NCBI GenBank assembly: GCA_033239125.1
Contig: BSWB01000005.1
Location: 16,669,447 to 16,733,446, forward strand
DNA from: Fagopyrum homotropicum
Taxonomy: Eukaryota; Streptophyta; Magnoliopsida; Caryophyllales; Polygonaceae
Reading direction: 5' to 3'
Length of the DNA stretch: 64,000 nt
Positions 8,146-17,174 of the stretch are shown here, piece by piece. The notes beneath the pieces were generated by a model. It worked only from the letters and a program-made list of their open reading frames with translations. It was not told where the DNA came from and made no database searches. The position numbers were made by a program, and so were the translations under genes. The stretch's first letter is position 1, and every line of letters starts with the position of its first letter.

Positions 8146-10617
8146 TCAAATGAGGTATATTGGTGCAACCTCCTCAACCGGCATTTCCGGTTGGTATTTC
8201 TTAAGTCTATGACCGTTGACCTTGAAGCTTCCGCTAGTTTCGCCCCATATCTCAACTGCACCATGAGGGAAAACATGTTTCACAACGTAAGGCCCGGTCC
8301 ATCTAGATTTCAACTTACCTGGAAAAAGGCGGAGGCAGGAGTTGAAGAGTAGAACTAAGTCTCCTTCGTTAAGCTCCTTTGGGACGATACGCTTGTCATG
8401 CCATCTCTTCGTCCTTTCCTTGTAGATTTTGGCATTCTCATAAGCGTTCAAACGCAGCTCCTCCAGCTCGTTGAGTTCCAATAGTCGCTTCTCACCAGCC
8501 TCTTTGATGTCGAAATTCAACCATTTGATCGCCCAATATGCCTTGTGTTCCAATTCAAAGGGCAAATGGCAAGACTTCCCATATACTAAATTATAAGGAG
8601 TGGTACCTATGGGAGTCTTGAATGCGGTCCTGTACGCCCAGAGAGCATTGTCCAACTTCATGGACCAATCCTTCCTTGTTCTAGAGACGGTCTTCTCCAA
8701 AATTGCCTTGATTTCTCTATTCGAGATCTCGACCTGTCCACTAGTTTGAGGGTGATAAGTAGTTGATACCTTGTGAGTTACCCCATACTTCGATAGAAGT
8801 GCTTTGAACTTCCGGTTGATGAAATGCGTTCCTCCATCGCTAATGATGATGCGTGGAGTTCCAAATCGTGGAAAGATAGTTCTATTCAAGAACTTCACAA
8901 CCACTTTGGCGTCGTTAGTGGGAGAAGCAATGGCTTCAACCCATCTAGAGACGTAATCAACTGCAAGGAGAATGTAGAGGTTTCCTCCGGAGGATGGGAA
9001 AGGTCCCATGAAGTCAATCCCCCATACATCAAAGATTTCCACTTCTTGGATGTTATTAAGTGGCATCTCGTTCCTCCTTGATAAGTTCCCTGTTCTTTGG
9101 CATGCATCACAAGAGACAACAAAAGACTGCACATCCTTAAATAATGTAGGCCAAAATAAACCGGAACGCAATACCTTAGCGCATGTTTTATCGGTGCTAG
9201 TATGTCCCCCACAAGGAAGTGAATGACAATGCCTTATGACGCTATTAACTTCATCCTCCGGAATGCACCTTCGAAGCATCCCATCCGGTCCGCGCTTGAA
9301 TAGCAGCGGCTCGTCCCAGTAGTAATGTCGTACTTCCTTGAAGAATCTTTTCTTTTGAGAGTACGTCAATCCGGGCGGTATCTCCTGGCAAACAAGATAA
9401 TTCACAATATCAGCGTACCAAGGAACTTTTTTATCAGAAAGTTTGTGGATGGAATGCTCCACCAACAGTGGATGAATATCAAAGGAGGGAGTAAGAAATT
9501 TGTTATTCTCAGTAATCTCAGTTGACATCATCTCGCCATCAACCTCGGTCGAGGCGCATAGGCGTTGACCGAGATGTTCTTCGGTCGCCTCGCTCAGTCT
9601 AGAAAGTGCCTCGGTCGAGGTACTGCTACTGGATCCGAGACTTGAGATCTTCGTCTCCTGGATTAGCTTCTCAGTTTTAGCTCCTGGATACTCTTCCAGT
9701 CCCTTCAAGTTCCGTATATCTGCATCACAAGAAGCATCTATACCTTCCTCCATTAAACTGAAGCTAATAACTCTTTCGAGTGGGTCGTTAATAAGGATAG
9801 AGCTCACCAATTCTCTTGATTCTTCTTCATCGTAGATGTTGAAGATATCATCAGTTTGCTGCTCCCCTTTCATGGCTGCGAGTAGCGCGAACTCCACCTC
9901 GTCGCCACCAACGTTGAATTTCAACTTGGCGTTCTTGCAATCCATGTTGCAACCCGAAGTTGCTAGAAATGGTCTCCCGAGAATAATAGGAACAGGATAG
10001 TCTGCGGGAATGTCAAGTACGACAAAATCTATGGGTAGATAGAAGTTACCTAACTTGACCGGAACGTCTTCCAAAATGCCCACGGGATGGGTAATGGAGC
10101 GATCCGCCATGTAAAGTCGAATCTTGACCGGGTTGGGCTCTCCAAGACCGATCTTCGTGCATAGCTCCGGCGGGATGATGCTTACGCTGGCTCCTAGATC
10201 ACAAAGGGCTTCACAAGTGACATCCCCAACTTGAATGGGAATACAAAATGAGCCGGGATCTCTCAACTTAGGTGGCATCTTTTCCTTCATGATTTTGATA
10301 AGCTCCGAAGATTTAGATGTCATCCTAACTTCACCAACATCCTCCAGCTTCCTCTTCCTTGATAAGATTTCTTTCAAGAACTTCCCATAGGCGGGCATAC
10401 CTAAAATAGCATCAAGGAAAGGAATATTAATATGTAGCTTATTCATCAAGTCAAGAAACTTACCAAAGTGCTTGTCTAGATGTGCTCTGGCTCTGGACTG
10501 AGGGAATGGAAGTGGTGGTTTGTATGCAGGAGGTGGAACATAAGTTTCTGTCGTCCCTCCTGCTTTCTGTTGCGCCGCCTCGGTTGGCATCTCGGTCGAG
10601 GTGTTCTTCGACTGAAT
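8146..10617 (-). CDS. Athila protease-integrase polyprotein without RT/RNase H
   Basis: Numbering from the ATG at 10588-10590 (814 residues). An aspartic protease lies at about 116-215 with CDLGAS at 130-135 and ILGRPFL at 203-209. A variable Ser/Thr/Glu-rich linker (about 300-365) is followed by the usual tether (PWYADIVNYL) and the integrase: HHCC zinc site H456, H463, C494, C497; catalytic D526, D585 and E621 with the typical 35-residue spacing; and a GPY/F module at 759-770. Reverse transcriptase and RNase H, normally between protease and tether, are missing, yet the frame is uninterrupted. Two hairpin modules (9542-9576, 9607-9641) encode part of the linker as STE-type repeats. The frame continues from gag through an in-frame TAG at 10618-10620. 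It could act only with RT supplied by another element. Confidence 0.85.
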   Translation of the reverse strand: MQSKNTSTEMPTEAAQQKAGGTTETYVPPPAYKPPLPFPQSRARAHLDKHFGKFLDLMNKLHINIPFLDAILGMPAYGKFLKEILSRKRKLEDVGEVRMTSKSSELIKIMKEKMPPKLRDPGSFCIPIQVGDVTCEALCDLGASVSIIPPELCTKIGLGEPNPVKIRLYMADRSITHPVGILEDVPVKLGNFYLPIDFVVLDIPADYPVPIILGRPFLATSGCNMDCKNAKLKFNVGGDEVEFALLAAMKGEQQTDDIFNIYDEEESRELVSSILINDPLERVISFSLMEEGIDASCDADIRNLKGLEEYPGAKTEKLIQETKISSLGSSSSTSTEALSRLSEATEEHLGQRLCASTEVDGEMMSTEITENNKFLTPSFDIHPLLVEHSIHKLSDKKVPWYADIVNYLVCQEIPPGLTYSQKKRFFKEVRHYYWDEPLLFKRGPDGMLRRCIPEDEVNSVIRHCHSLPCGGHTSTDKTCAKVLRSGLFWPTLFKDVQSFVVSCDACQRTGNLSRRNEMPLNNIQEVEIFDVWGIDFMGPFPSSGGNLYILLAVDYVSRWVEAIASPTNDAKVVVKFLNRTIFPRFGTPRIIISDGGTHFINRKFKALLSKYGVTHKVSTTYHPQTSGQVEISNREIKAILEKTVSRTRKDWSMKLDNALWAYRTAFKTPIGTTPYNLVYGKSCHLPFELEHKAYWAIKWLNFDIKEAGEKRLLELNELEELRLNAYENAKIYKERTKRWHDKRIVPKELNEGDLVLLFNSCLRLFPGKLKSRWTGPYVVKHVFPHGAVEIWGETSGSFKVNGHRLKKYQPEMPVEEVAPIYLI

Positions 10618-12249
10618 CTAGACCGAGGTGGTCTGCGTCGATCGAGGTACTGGATCTGCAGTTTTGAGTCCACTCCTCGTCGTTATGGCCATGCATTGGC
10701 CCTTACGGTTAGTTTCCGTCTTTGCTGGAAGCTTCCCTGGATCTCTTGGCGCTTCATTCGCCTTATTAGCAAGTTGTTGTTCGAAGGACTTTTGGGCCCT
10801 CGAAAATGAAGTCATAGAATTCTCCATAGCGCTAAGCTTGATCAAGATTGCCTCCAGAACTGCGTCTTTCTTTTCTGGCTGAGACGAACTTGATCCTTGA
10901 CCTTGGCTTTTCAATGGAGTAGAAGAAAAAGAAGGGGAAGAGAGGAAAGGGTTAGAGGAATCATTAGAGTTGGAGTTTGAATGATTGTTACCGTAGTTTT
11001 GGTTATTCGCCCTCCAGTTGTTGCTATTGGATCCTCTATTGTTGTTGTTGTAGTTGTTGTTTCGGGGACCGTTGTTGTTGTTACGGTACCCGTTATTGTT
11101 GTTGTTCCTTTGCCCTTGCTCGTCCTTCTTAGTTTGAGCCATCAAGAGTTCCTTCAATTGCTTCACATCATTCTTCTACGACGTGAGTTGATTGTTGTTG
11201 GAATGAGTCTCTTGAAAGTTGACTCTTTTAACTCCACCTTCAGCTCCTTGGTGGGTATATTTCTCCATGTGCAAGGCTTGCTTCTCAATGAAGTCCCAAG
11301 CCTCATCAATCGCCATGTCCATGAAGGTACCGGCGGAAAGTAGTTGGAGATTGAACTGGGTGCTTCCGTCCAGCCCTTTGAAGTAGATCTCCAACAACTC
11401 AATCTTTGGAATCCCATGATGTGGGCAATCCAAGAGGATATCCTTGAACCGCTCCCAAGATTTGGAGAAGCTCTCCTTGTCCTTCATGATGAAAGCATTG
11501 ATCTTCCCTCTCATTTCGGCGGTCTTTGAGGGGGGAAAGAATTTGGTCAAGAATTCCGTAGTCATCTCCTCCCATGTGCTAATTTTTCCTGGAGGAAGAG
11601 ATTGATACCAAGTAAGAGCTCTATCTTTTAAAGAAAAGTAAAAAGGTCTTAGCTTGTAGTTGTTATTCTCAATTCTGGGGGGTCGCAAGGTTTCCATCAA
11701 GATCTCGTAGTTTTGAAGATGTTGATGCGGCGACTCCTTCTCTAGCCCTCCGAATTGGCATTGGCGAATCATGGCTAGAACTTGCGGTCGAAGTTCGTAG
11801 TCATGATCTGCTGGATCTCCTAGGTTCACTCCTGGATGCCTCAGCTGTTGATTAGGGTCCATCCTTTGACCTAGGGTTTGTGGGATTCCTGCAAGAAGAA
11901 CGTCTCGGACTGGCATCCGAGGTGGAAGTACATTGGCCGGGGCGTCAGGTACTGGAATCTGCCTCGGTCGAGGTTCAACAGGAGGATCTTCCCTTGGTCG
12001 AAGTAGAATCTGGTCTCGTATGACTACTATCTCAGCTTCGATTGTTGCAGTCTTGGTGCGATTCTCTTCTTTCTCTTGCCTGAGTTCTTCCTTGCTGAGG
12101 CGTAGCAGCTCTAGCGCCTCTTTCAATTGGGCCGCAAGATCACGATCGTCTTGTTGGGCCATCTTCGCTTCTCTTAAGCGTCGCTTGTATGTCTTTTCTG
12201 GTTCGGGATCGTAAGGAACGATTTCCTTCCCAGCGCGGGTTCTTCGCAT
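10618..12249 (-). pseudogene. Athila gag, interrupted by an in-frame TAG
   Basis: I start it at the ATG at 12247-12249 (MRRTRAGKEIVPYD, like other Athila gag starts); the open frame extends 12 codons upstream without another ATG. The Retrotrans_gag core spans the middle (RPFYFSLKDRALTWYQSLPP, then TTEFLTKFFPPSKTAEMRG, then WERFKDILLDCPHHG). At 11176-11178 a TAG interrupts the frame, which continues unchanged through an Asn-rich tail (about 10980-11110, from GTT/AAC runs) to a second TAG at 10618-10620 and then into protease-integrase. There is no CCHC knuckle, as is usual for Athila. The first TAG may be a decayed CAG (C to T at a CHG site), or both may be leaky stops; the sequence does not decide. 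Confidence 0.75.
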
Positions 12250-12353
12250 ATACCTAAGAAAGAACCTGCAAAAGTCGTCACTCAAGTAGAGTGGTTAGAT
12301 GAAACGGGGCAAGCGCCCCAAGAGCAAACCGTACCGGCTCGGTCTAGACCAAG

Positions 12354-12371
12354 TCCCCGGCATCGGCGCCA
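12354..12371 (-). other. Primer binding site, tRNA-Asp type (Athila)
   Basis: The minus strand reads TGGCGCCGATGCCGGGGA, complementary with one mismatch to the 3' end expected for plant tRNA-Asp, six bases inside the LTR end at 12378. It sets the right-hand LTR as the 5' LTR. Confidence 0.75.
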
Positions 12372-12377
12372 AAAACT

Positions 12378-14126
12378 TGTTCGCTCCAAACGGTGTGTGC
12401 AAGCTTTAAATTTATAATCCTAGACTTAAGCTTAAAACAAGGATGCGAACCCGCAGTGTACAGGTCAATCGTAGTAAAAGCAAGAAAATTCTAGGGGTCG
12501 ATCACAAATACTCGGTGAAACAAAGTCAATACGGTGTGCTTATGTCAATACTAACCACAAGAGCGATTAACACAATCAAAGATGAATAAGAAGTCAATAA
12601 AGCAAACATGCAATTCTAGGGATTAAAGCATCTAGTTGTGGTTCCAACTCAAGATCTATAGATAAGCGGACAAAGCTGAGATTTTTTTGCGTGGGGAAGG
12701 TGTTTCTAAAGTGGAGTAGATCACCGGGTAAGTCTCACTACACACTAATCTTAAACCGTAACTCCTATTACCGGGTAAGTCTCAAGGAATCAAGATAAAG
12801 AATTATAAACTCAAACTAACACACCACCTAAGGGAATAGAATCAACCTTTACCGGGTAAGTCTCAGGCTAACTCACAAAGATGGGATTGAAGCACACTCA
12901 AACCCCAATAAAGGATAAACCTTTATTACCTACACTTATGATCGTTGGTACACAAACTAAGGAATTACCGGGTAAGTCTCATCCTAAGCTTGCTTTGAAC
13001 CAGGAAAGGTGTAATAAGAATAGGATTTGGCAAACTCTAACACTTAACTCTCAGTTTAGGATCAGATAAGTCACCTCGGTCAGCCAGTTTCCACCCCGGC
13101 CGAGATGTTCATCGACTGAACGAGATGCTTAGGGTTAAGGTTAAAGACTCGAACTTTCAGGATCCTACTGGAATCTAAGATTATTCTATCACTGTTTTTC
13201 CCACAACCTTCAGCCAATCACCCTAGAATCACACAAGGAAATTAGCCACTCATCATCATAATGAAAGTATTAAAATATATGGGAAGAAAGTGAATATTTG
13301 AACAAAGAAGAATTTAATGAAAAGACTTCAATAACTGAATCAAATATCACAACAAAGCGTTCCTTGGATAGCAATCCAAAAAGACAAGACAACCAATGAG
13401 GGAATTAAAGACAATCTTACAAAACCCTCAAAAAAGCTATAAAAGCTATAGACTTCAATCTTCCTTCAACCTTCAAAAAGGTTCTTCGAAAACTCCCAAA
13501 CTGGAGTGCGGCTGCTGCGAGATGTATGCAGGATGTATGCGAGATGTCCAGCTCTAAGCGGATCTCCGAATTATGGGAAATCCGACCCTTTTTATAGGAA
13601 AATAACCCTCCAAAGATAATAAATCTTAGAAAGATATTTTCCCATAAATATAGGTAAAATATATCATTCTGCATATCTCCTTCCTTCTAGGAGCCAAGCC
13701 CAAAAATATAAGATCACCTTCCAAAGATAAAAGATCTCAGCCAAGAATAAAATATTCTTGCCGCGTCCTAGGTGTTCGCCTCGGTCGAGTCGGCGTCTCT
13801 GGATCACCTCGGTCGAGATGAATCTCTGGTCAACCGAGGTGAGTCAGAACTGAATGCGAAATCTCTCAAAACTGGTCCAAAGTAAATCTTTAATCCATGG
13901 CTATGCTTCCTGGATGTAGCTCTAAATGACTCATGACTCCTTTTGCTCCTTTTTGATGCAAAACGTACCAAATTACCTGCAATTACAACAAAACTAGGTG
14001 TAGACCTCGATTCTCGCAAAGGTAGATGAAATGGTAGTATAATCACACATTATACACACAAACATGCAGATTATGAAAGATAAAACGTCCAAACAAACCC
14101 CAAGATATAGATTATAATTCATGCTA
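12378..14126 (-). repeat. 5' LTR of the Athila element
   Basis: About 1.75 kb. The inner end is TG (12378-12379 in plus orientation), next to the primer site. The outer end stops at CATGCTA, where the partner LTR reads CATGCTATCA, so the terminal bases are missing. It contains the four ACCGGGTAAGTCTCA copies (12723-12737, 12770-12784, 12851-12865, 12967-12981), a full hairpin module at 13805-13841 and a partial one at about 13778-13788. Confidence 0.85.
13586..13597 (-). promoter_or_regulatory. Likely TATA box of the Athila 5' LTR
   Basis: The minus strand reads CTATAAAAAGGG, a good plant TATA sequence about 530 bp into the LTR. It would place the transcript start near 13560 and leave a long R-U5 region holding the four 15-base direct repeats. 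Confidence 0.5.
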
Positions 14127-15269
14127 CCAAATTACCTCCAATTATGGTTTATCATAAGGTTATATTTTTATATTTTGTTTTGTATTGTTAACTATTGGTC
14201 ATTATTAAAAATGAAGCTTCATATCAACTATAAAAAGCTTTATTGTGACGTTGTTCGTAAAACAAAACGACACTATCTTGTTATCCTTTGACCAATCTTT
14301 TTTGTTGGTCATCCAACCTATGTTATCCTTTGACTCGCTTAACCAACAAGATAATTTAGCATGTGAAAATCACCAAATTTGTTAGGATGATATAAGCACA
14401 TATATAGATTTTTCAAAAAAAAAAAAGAATTCGTTGACAAAAAAGAGGAAGAAAAAAACGAAGAAATCATTAGATAAAAAATTATTTATTGTGTAATTTT
14501 TTTTTGTTTTCCTATGCATTGAAAAAAATAATTAAAAATAGAAACTTTTCAAATTAAAATTTTAATTTCCATTATTAATAGAGTACAATAATTTTAACTT
14601 AATTACTCTAAAAACGTTGTTATAAGGTAAAAGAGTAACAAATTTATTATTTCGAATCATCTCTTTTTCTACAATCTGATAATTATTTTGTGGTATTTCT
14701 CAATTTATACAAAGGTTTGGAGTGTGTTGTGTGCAAAGCGGTAGCGGTAGAGGTTGAGGCAGGAATATCCTTTAAGGAAGAGGCAATGGTAAAATCTAGT
14801 TTAAATACAAACGCTCTGTGAGAGTATCTTAAAAAAAATAACTTTTAAGACAATAATAACTTAAAATAATTACAAAACACCCTTATGGCATTAAATTGCT
14901 AAACGTTATCTCTACTAATATTGTTTTAGTATTTTCAAACGTAGGTGTAATTATCATGAAAACAACATGTTTTTGATCCTCATAAGTATTAAATTGCTTG
15001 CCACTAATGTTCTTTGTATGTGTAGGTTATAAACATAATTTACCCTATTATTATCTGTATAAATTTCCTTTTATTATATTTAATACTAAAGTCATTATGA
15101 GATTTCCTTGTTATATGTTTCAATTAAATATATTGTCACTAATAGTCTTGTTTTTTGTCATGGACTAAAGAGTTACAATATTATTTCGTAAATCGAAGCC
15201 ACTATAGTTGGTGGACATTATGAGGCGACTAAAAATAGCACAAACTCAAGATTGAACATGATCTTGGAC

Positions 15270-15276
15270 TATAAAT
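15270..15276 (+). promoter_or_regulatory. TATA box of GIR-like gene, copy 1
   Basis: TATAAAT lies 65 bp before the ATG; the same box stands at 41223-41229 and 63412-63418 in the other copies. The spacing suits a short leader. Confidence 0.55.
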
Positions 15277-15340
15277 CAACTTCATCAACTACTTCATCGC
15301 AATCATCAAGGAAAAAACGCTCTTACTCACAACCTTCGCC

Positions 15341-15649
15341 ATGAACCCCAACAACAATGTTAAGAGTGAAAAGGATGCTTCACCACCGCAACAAGGTGGT
15401 AGTCAACCCAAATCCAGCGAGAACCCGAGGGTTGAAGAATCCATTGGAGTGGAGGATATAGAAGATATATTTGTGGTGATGGGTTGTGCTAGATGCCATA
15501 TATATTGTATGGTATCTAAGAAAACCCCAAAGTGTGCACAATGCGGCTCCACAAACCTGATTTTTATTCCCCCAGCGAAAAAATTGTGTGTTGTACGGCC
15601 CTCTTACGAAACGTGGTGCTTCCTTTGTTGCATCATCATTGCTTCATAA
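15341..15649 (+). CDS. GIR-like zinc-ribbon small protein, copy 1 (stop lost)
   Basis: A single-exon frame of 102 codons. The core VVMGCARCHIYCMVSKKTPK with the following CAQCGSTNLI matches the pattern GCxxC...YxM...PKCxxCxSTxL of the plant GL2-interacting-repressor (GIR) family: small nuclear adaptor proteins that in Arabidopsis bind GLABRA2 and TOPLESS-type corepressors and repress root hairs. Four Cys in two CxxC pairs suggest a zinc ribbon. The N-terminus is hydrophilic; I do not see a clear LxLxL or DLNxxP EAR motif, so corepressor binding is uncertain. Copy 2 stops after PPAK; here one base change turns that TAA into AAA and adds 22 Cys-rich residues, so the tail is probably not functional. 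E2 is inserted 33 bp after the stop. Confidence 0.65.
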   Translation: MNPNNNVKSEKDASPPQQGGSQPKSSENPRVEESIGVEDIEDIFVVMGCARCHIYCMVSKKTPKCAQCGSTNLIFIPPAKKLCVVRPSYETWCFLCCIIIAS

Positions 15650-15792
15650 CATCCTTAAAATTTGGGGTCTTTAATTCATATATGTAATAACCATAAAATT
15701 TTAAACTCCGTTTAATATCGGATCAAACCGGATTCCGATCCGCCAATCTTAATTCCTTTAAAAAAAAAAAAAAAAGAACATGATATTAAATT

Positions 15793-15831
15793 CTATCATT
15801 TTATGTGACATTGATTCACATAAAATGATAG
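15793..15831. promoter_or_regulatory. Conserved LTR palindrome (E2 5' LTR)
   Basis: CTATCATTTTATGTGA pairs with TCACATAAAATGATAG around the loop CATTGAT: a perfect 16-bp stem about 110 bp from the LTR start. The 3' LTR copy is at 22998-23036. Confidence 0.7.
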
Positions 15832-17166
15832 CTTGTAACCCGTAAAGAATCCTGTAAATAATCGCATACTTTTAACGGTTCCGAGCAATTAACGAGTATT
15901 TGTTTTTCAGCTCAGTTATTTATTTGAAGAGCAGGCCCAATTCGGGCCCAAAAGCTTTCAGCCGGCCCAAACACCCTATCTTAACCCTAATCCTCTTTTA
16001 ATTATATTCTTTTTTTTTAACCTAATCTAATCAGCCCTAATCCTATTCTAAACGGAAAATCTTACGCTTCTACCTCCCGCATCCCTGTGAGATCGACCCT
16101 AGCAGCAGTAACTCACTTGCGCCAGAATTGAACTGAAGACGCCGGACCTTGCCCCGTCTACGTCGGCCAGCGAAGAGAGCCGTCCATGGCCGGCCCACCA
16201 CAGAGGAGCGGTGCTGTCGCCGCTGGAGTCGAACAGCAGGGAGCAGAGTTGGCCGCTGGAGTCGTGCATCAGCGAAGGGAGCCGCCCATTGCCGGTCCAC
16301 CACAGAGGAGCAGTGCTGGCCGCTGGAGGCGTACACTAGGTGAGCCGCCATCTCTGCCTACCTTCTCCCTCCCTCTCTGTCCTCGGTTATCACCGGCCGG
16401 AAGCCTGATCGTGGTTTCACACAGCAGCAAAGCGGAAACGCCGGTGGGTGCTGCGGTGGTACGGATCGACGCAACAGTGAAGATTCTCATTTGCTGCAGT
16501 AGGTGAGTCGTCCACCTCTTCCCCCTCTGCTTCCCTTCGGTTTTCCTGCGCTAACGGTAAGTCGGGTCTCAGCATGTGGGTGAGTCTTCTGTGTAATCTT
16601 CTGTTAGTAAGGTAGTAGTGCAGTGGGGTTGTTTTATTGTTCCAAATCGTAACCAACATGAATCAACTTCAAAAGTTAGTAGTACAAATAGCAATTAGGG
16701 AAGGGGTGTGTGTAATTGTCACTTTGGTTTGAACATAGGATGAGTGAGAATGAATTTAAATTGTCCAGGATAAGTAACAGTGAGTGTTCCTTACCCAGAT
16801 TTTTTTATCTAGGGCTCTTAAACTGTCAAGTTGGAGAGTAAATTTCGTTACCTTAAGATGAACATCCACCGTTGAATTTTTGATATGTTGTAGATGGAAT
16901 TATAGAGTTTATTGTGTAAAAATTTGGGAGAGAGTTAACGGTCGGATTAAGATCTACAAGGCCCCGAAGTAGGACAGTTGGACTGATTTTGCAACAGAGG
17001 AAGAAAAATGACTAAGTGTAGAAATGTTAGTTTTACCCCAACTTTATAATTTTATGTAGGAGTGTTGGGTAAGAATGTGTGAAAGATCCTTGCCCTATGT
17101 TTAGTATGTATATCATAGAGGATCTAGGATTTTATCTCGGGATTTCATATCCTTATCCAAGCCGTG

Positions 17167-17174
17167 TATATAAA
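17167..17174 (+). promoter_or_regulatory. Likely TATA box of the E2 LTR
   Basis: TATATAAA in the context CCGTGTATATAAACCC; identical in the 3' LTR at 24372-24379. This would put the GC-rich island upstream of the transcript start. Confidence 0.5.

Larger units (their letters stand above)
2940..14126 (-). mobile_element. Athila-type Ty3/gypsy retrotransposon lacking RT and RNase H
   Basis: The order on the minus strand is: 5' LTR (12378-14126), tRNA-Asp-type primer site, gag, protease, integrase, an Athila ORF1-like frame in the env position, polypurine tract, and 3' LTR (2940-4474). Gag with an Asn-rich tail instead of a CCHC knuckle, the DLGAS protease, the GPY/F integrase tail and the ORF1-like protein support Athila. 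The RT and RNase H segment is absent from the whole element. The outer ends are damaged: the left LTR lacks 216 bp present in the right one, and the right LTR lacks its last bases. No target duplication is visible. A hairpin module based on CACCTCGGTCGAGGTG recurs through it. Confidence 0.88.
14137..15682 (+). repeat. Host tandem unit, copy 1, left part with GIR-like gene
   Basis: This AT-rich sequence starts TCCAATTATGGTTTATC, and is repeated at 26336 and 62288 with about 2-3% difference by eye. It is the upstream region and gene of the 2.41-kb unit. The left side of this copy was lost where the Athila element joins. Apart from the gene and its TATA box I see no coding content in 14137-15269. 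Confidence 0.85.

Noticed and set aside
16186..16506. 106-codon frame, also at 23391-23711
   Set aside because: It is the same LTR sequence twice, GC-rich, with opposing frames on the other strand and no homology I recognise.
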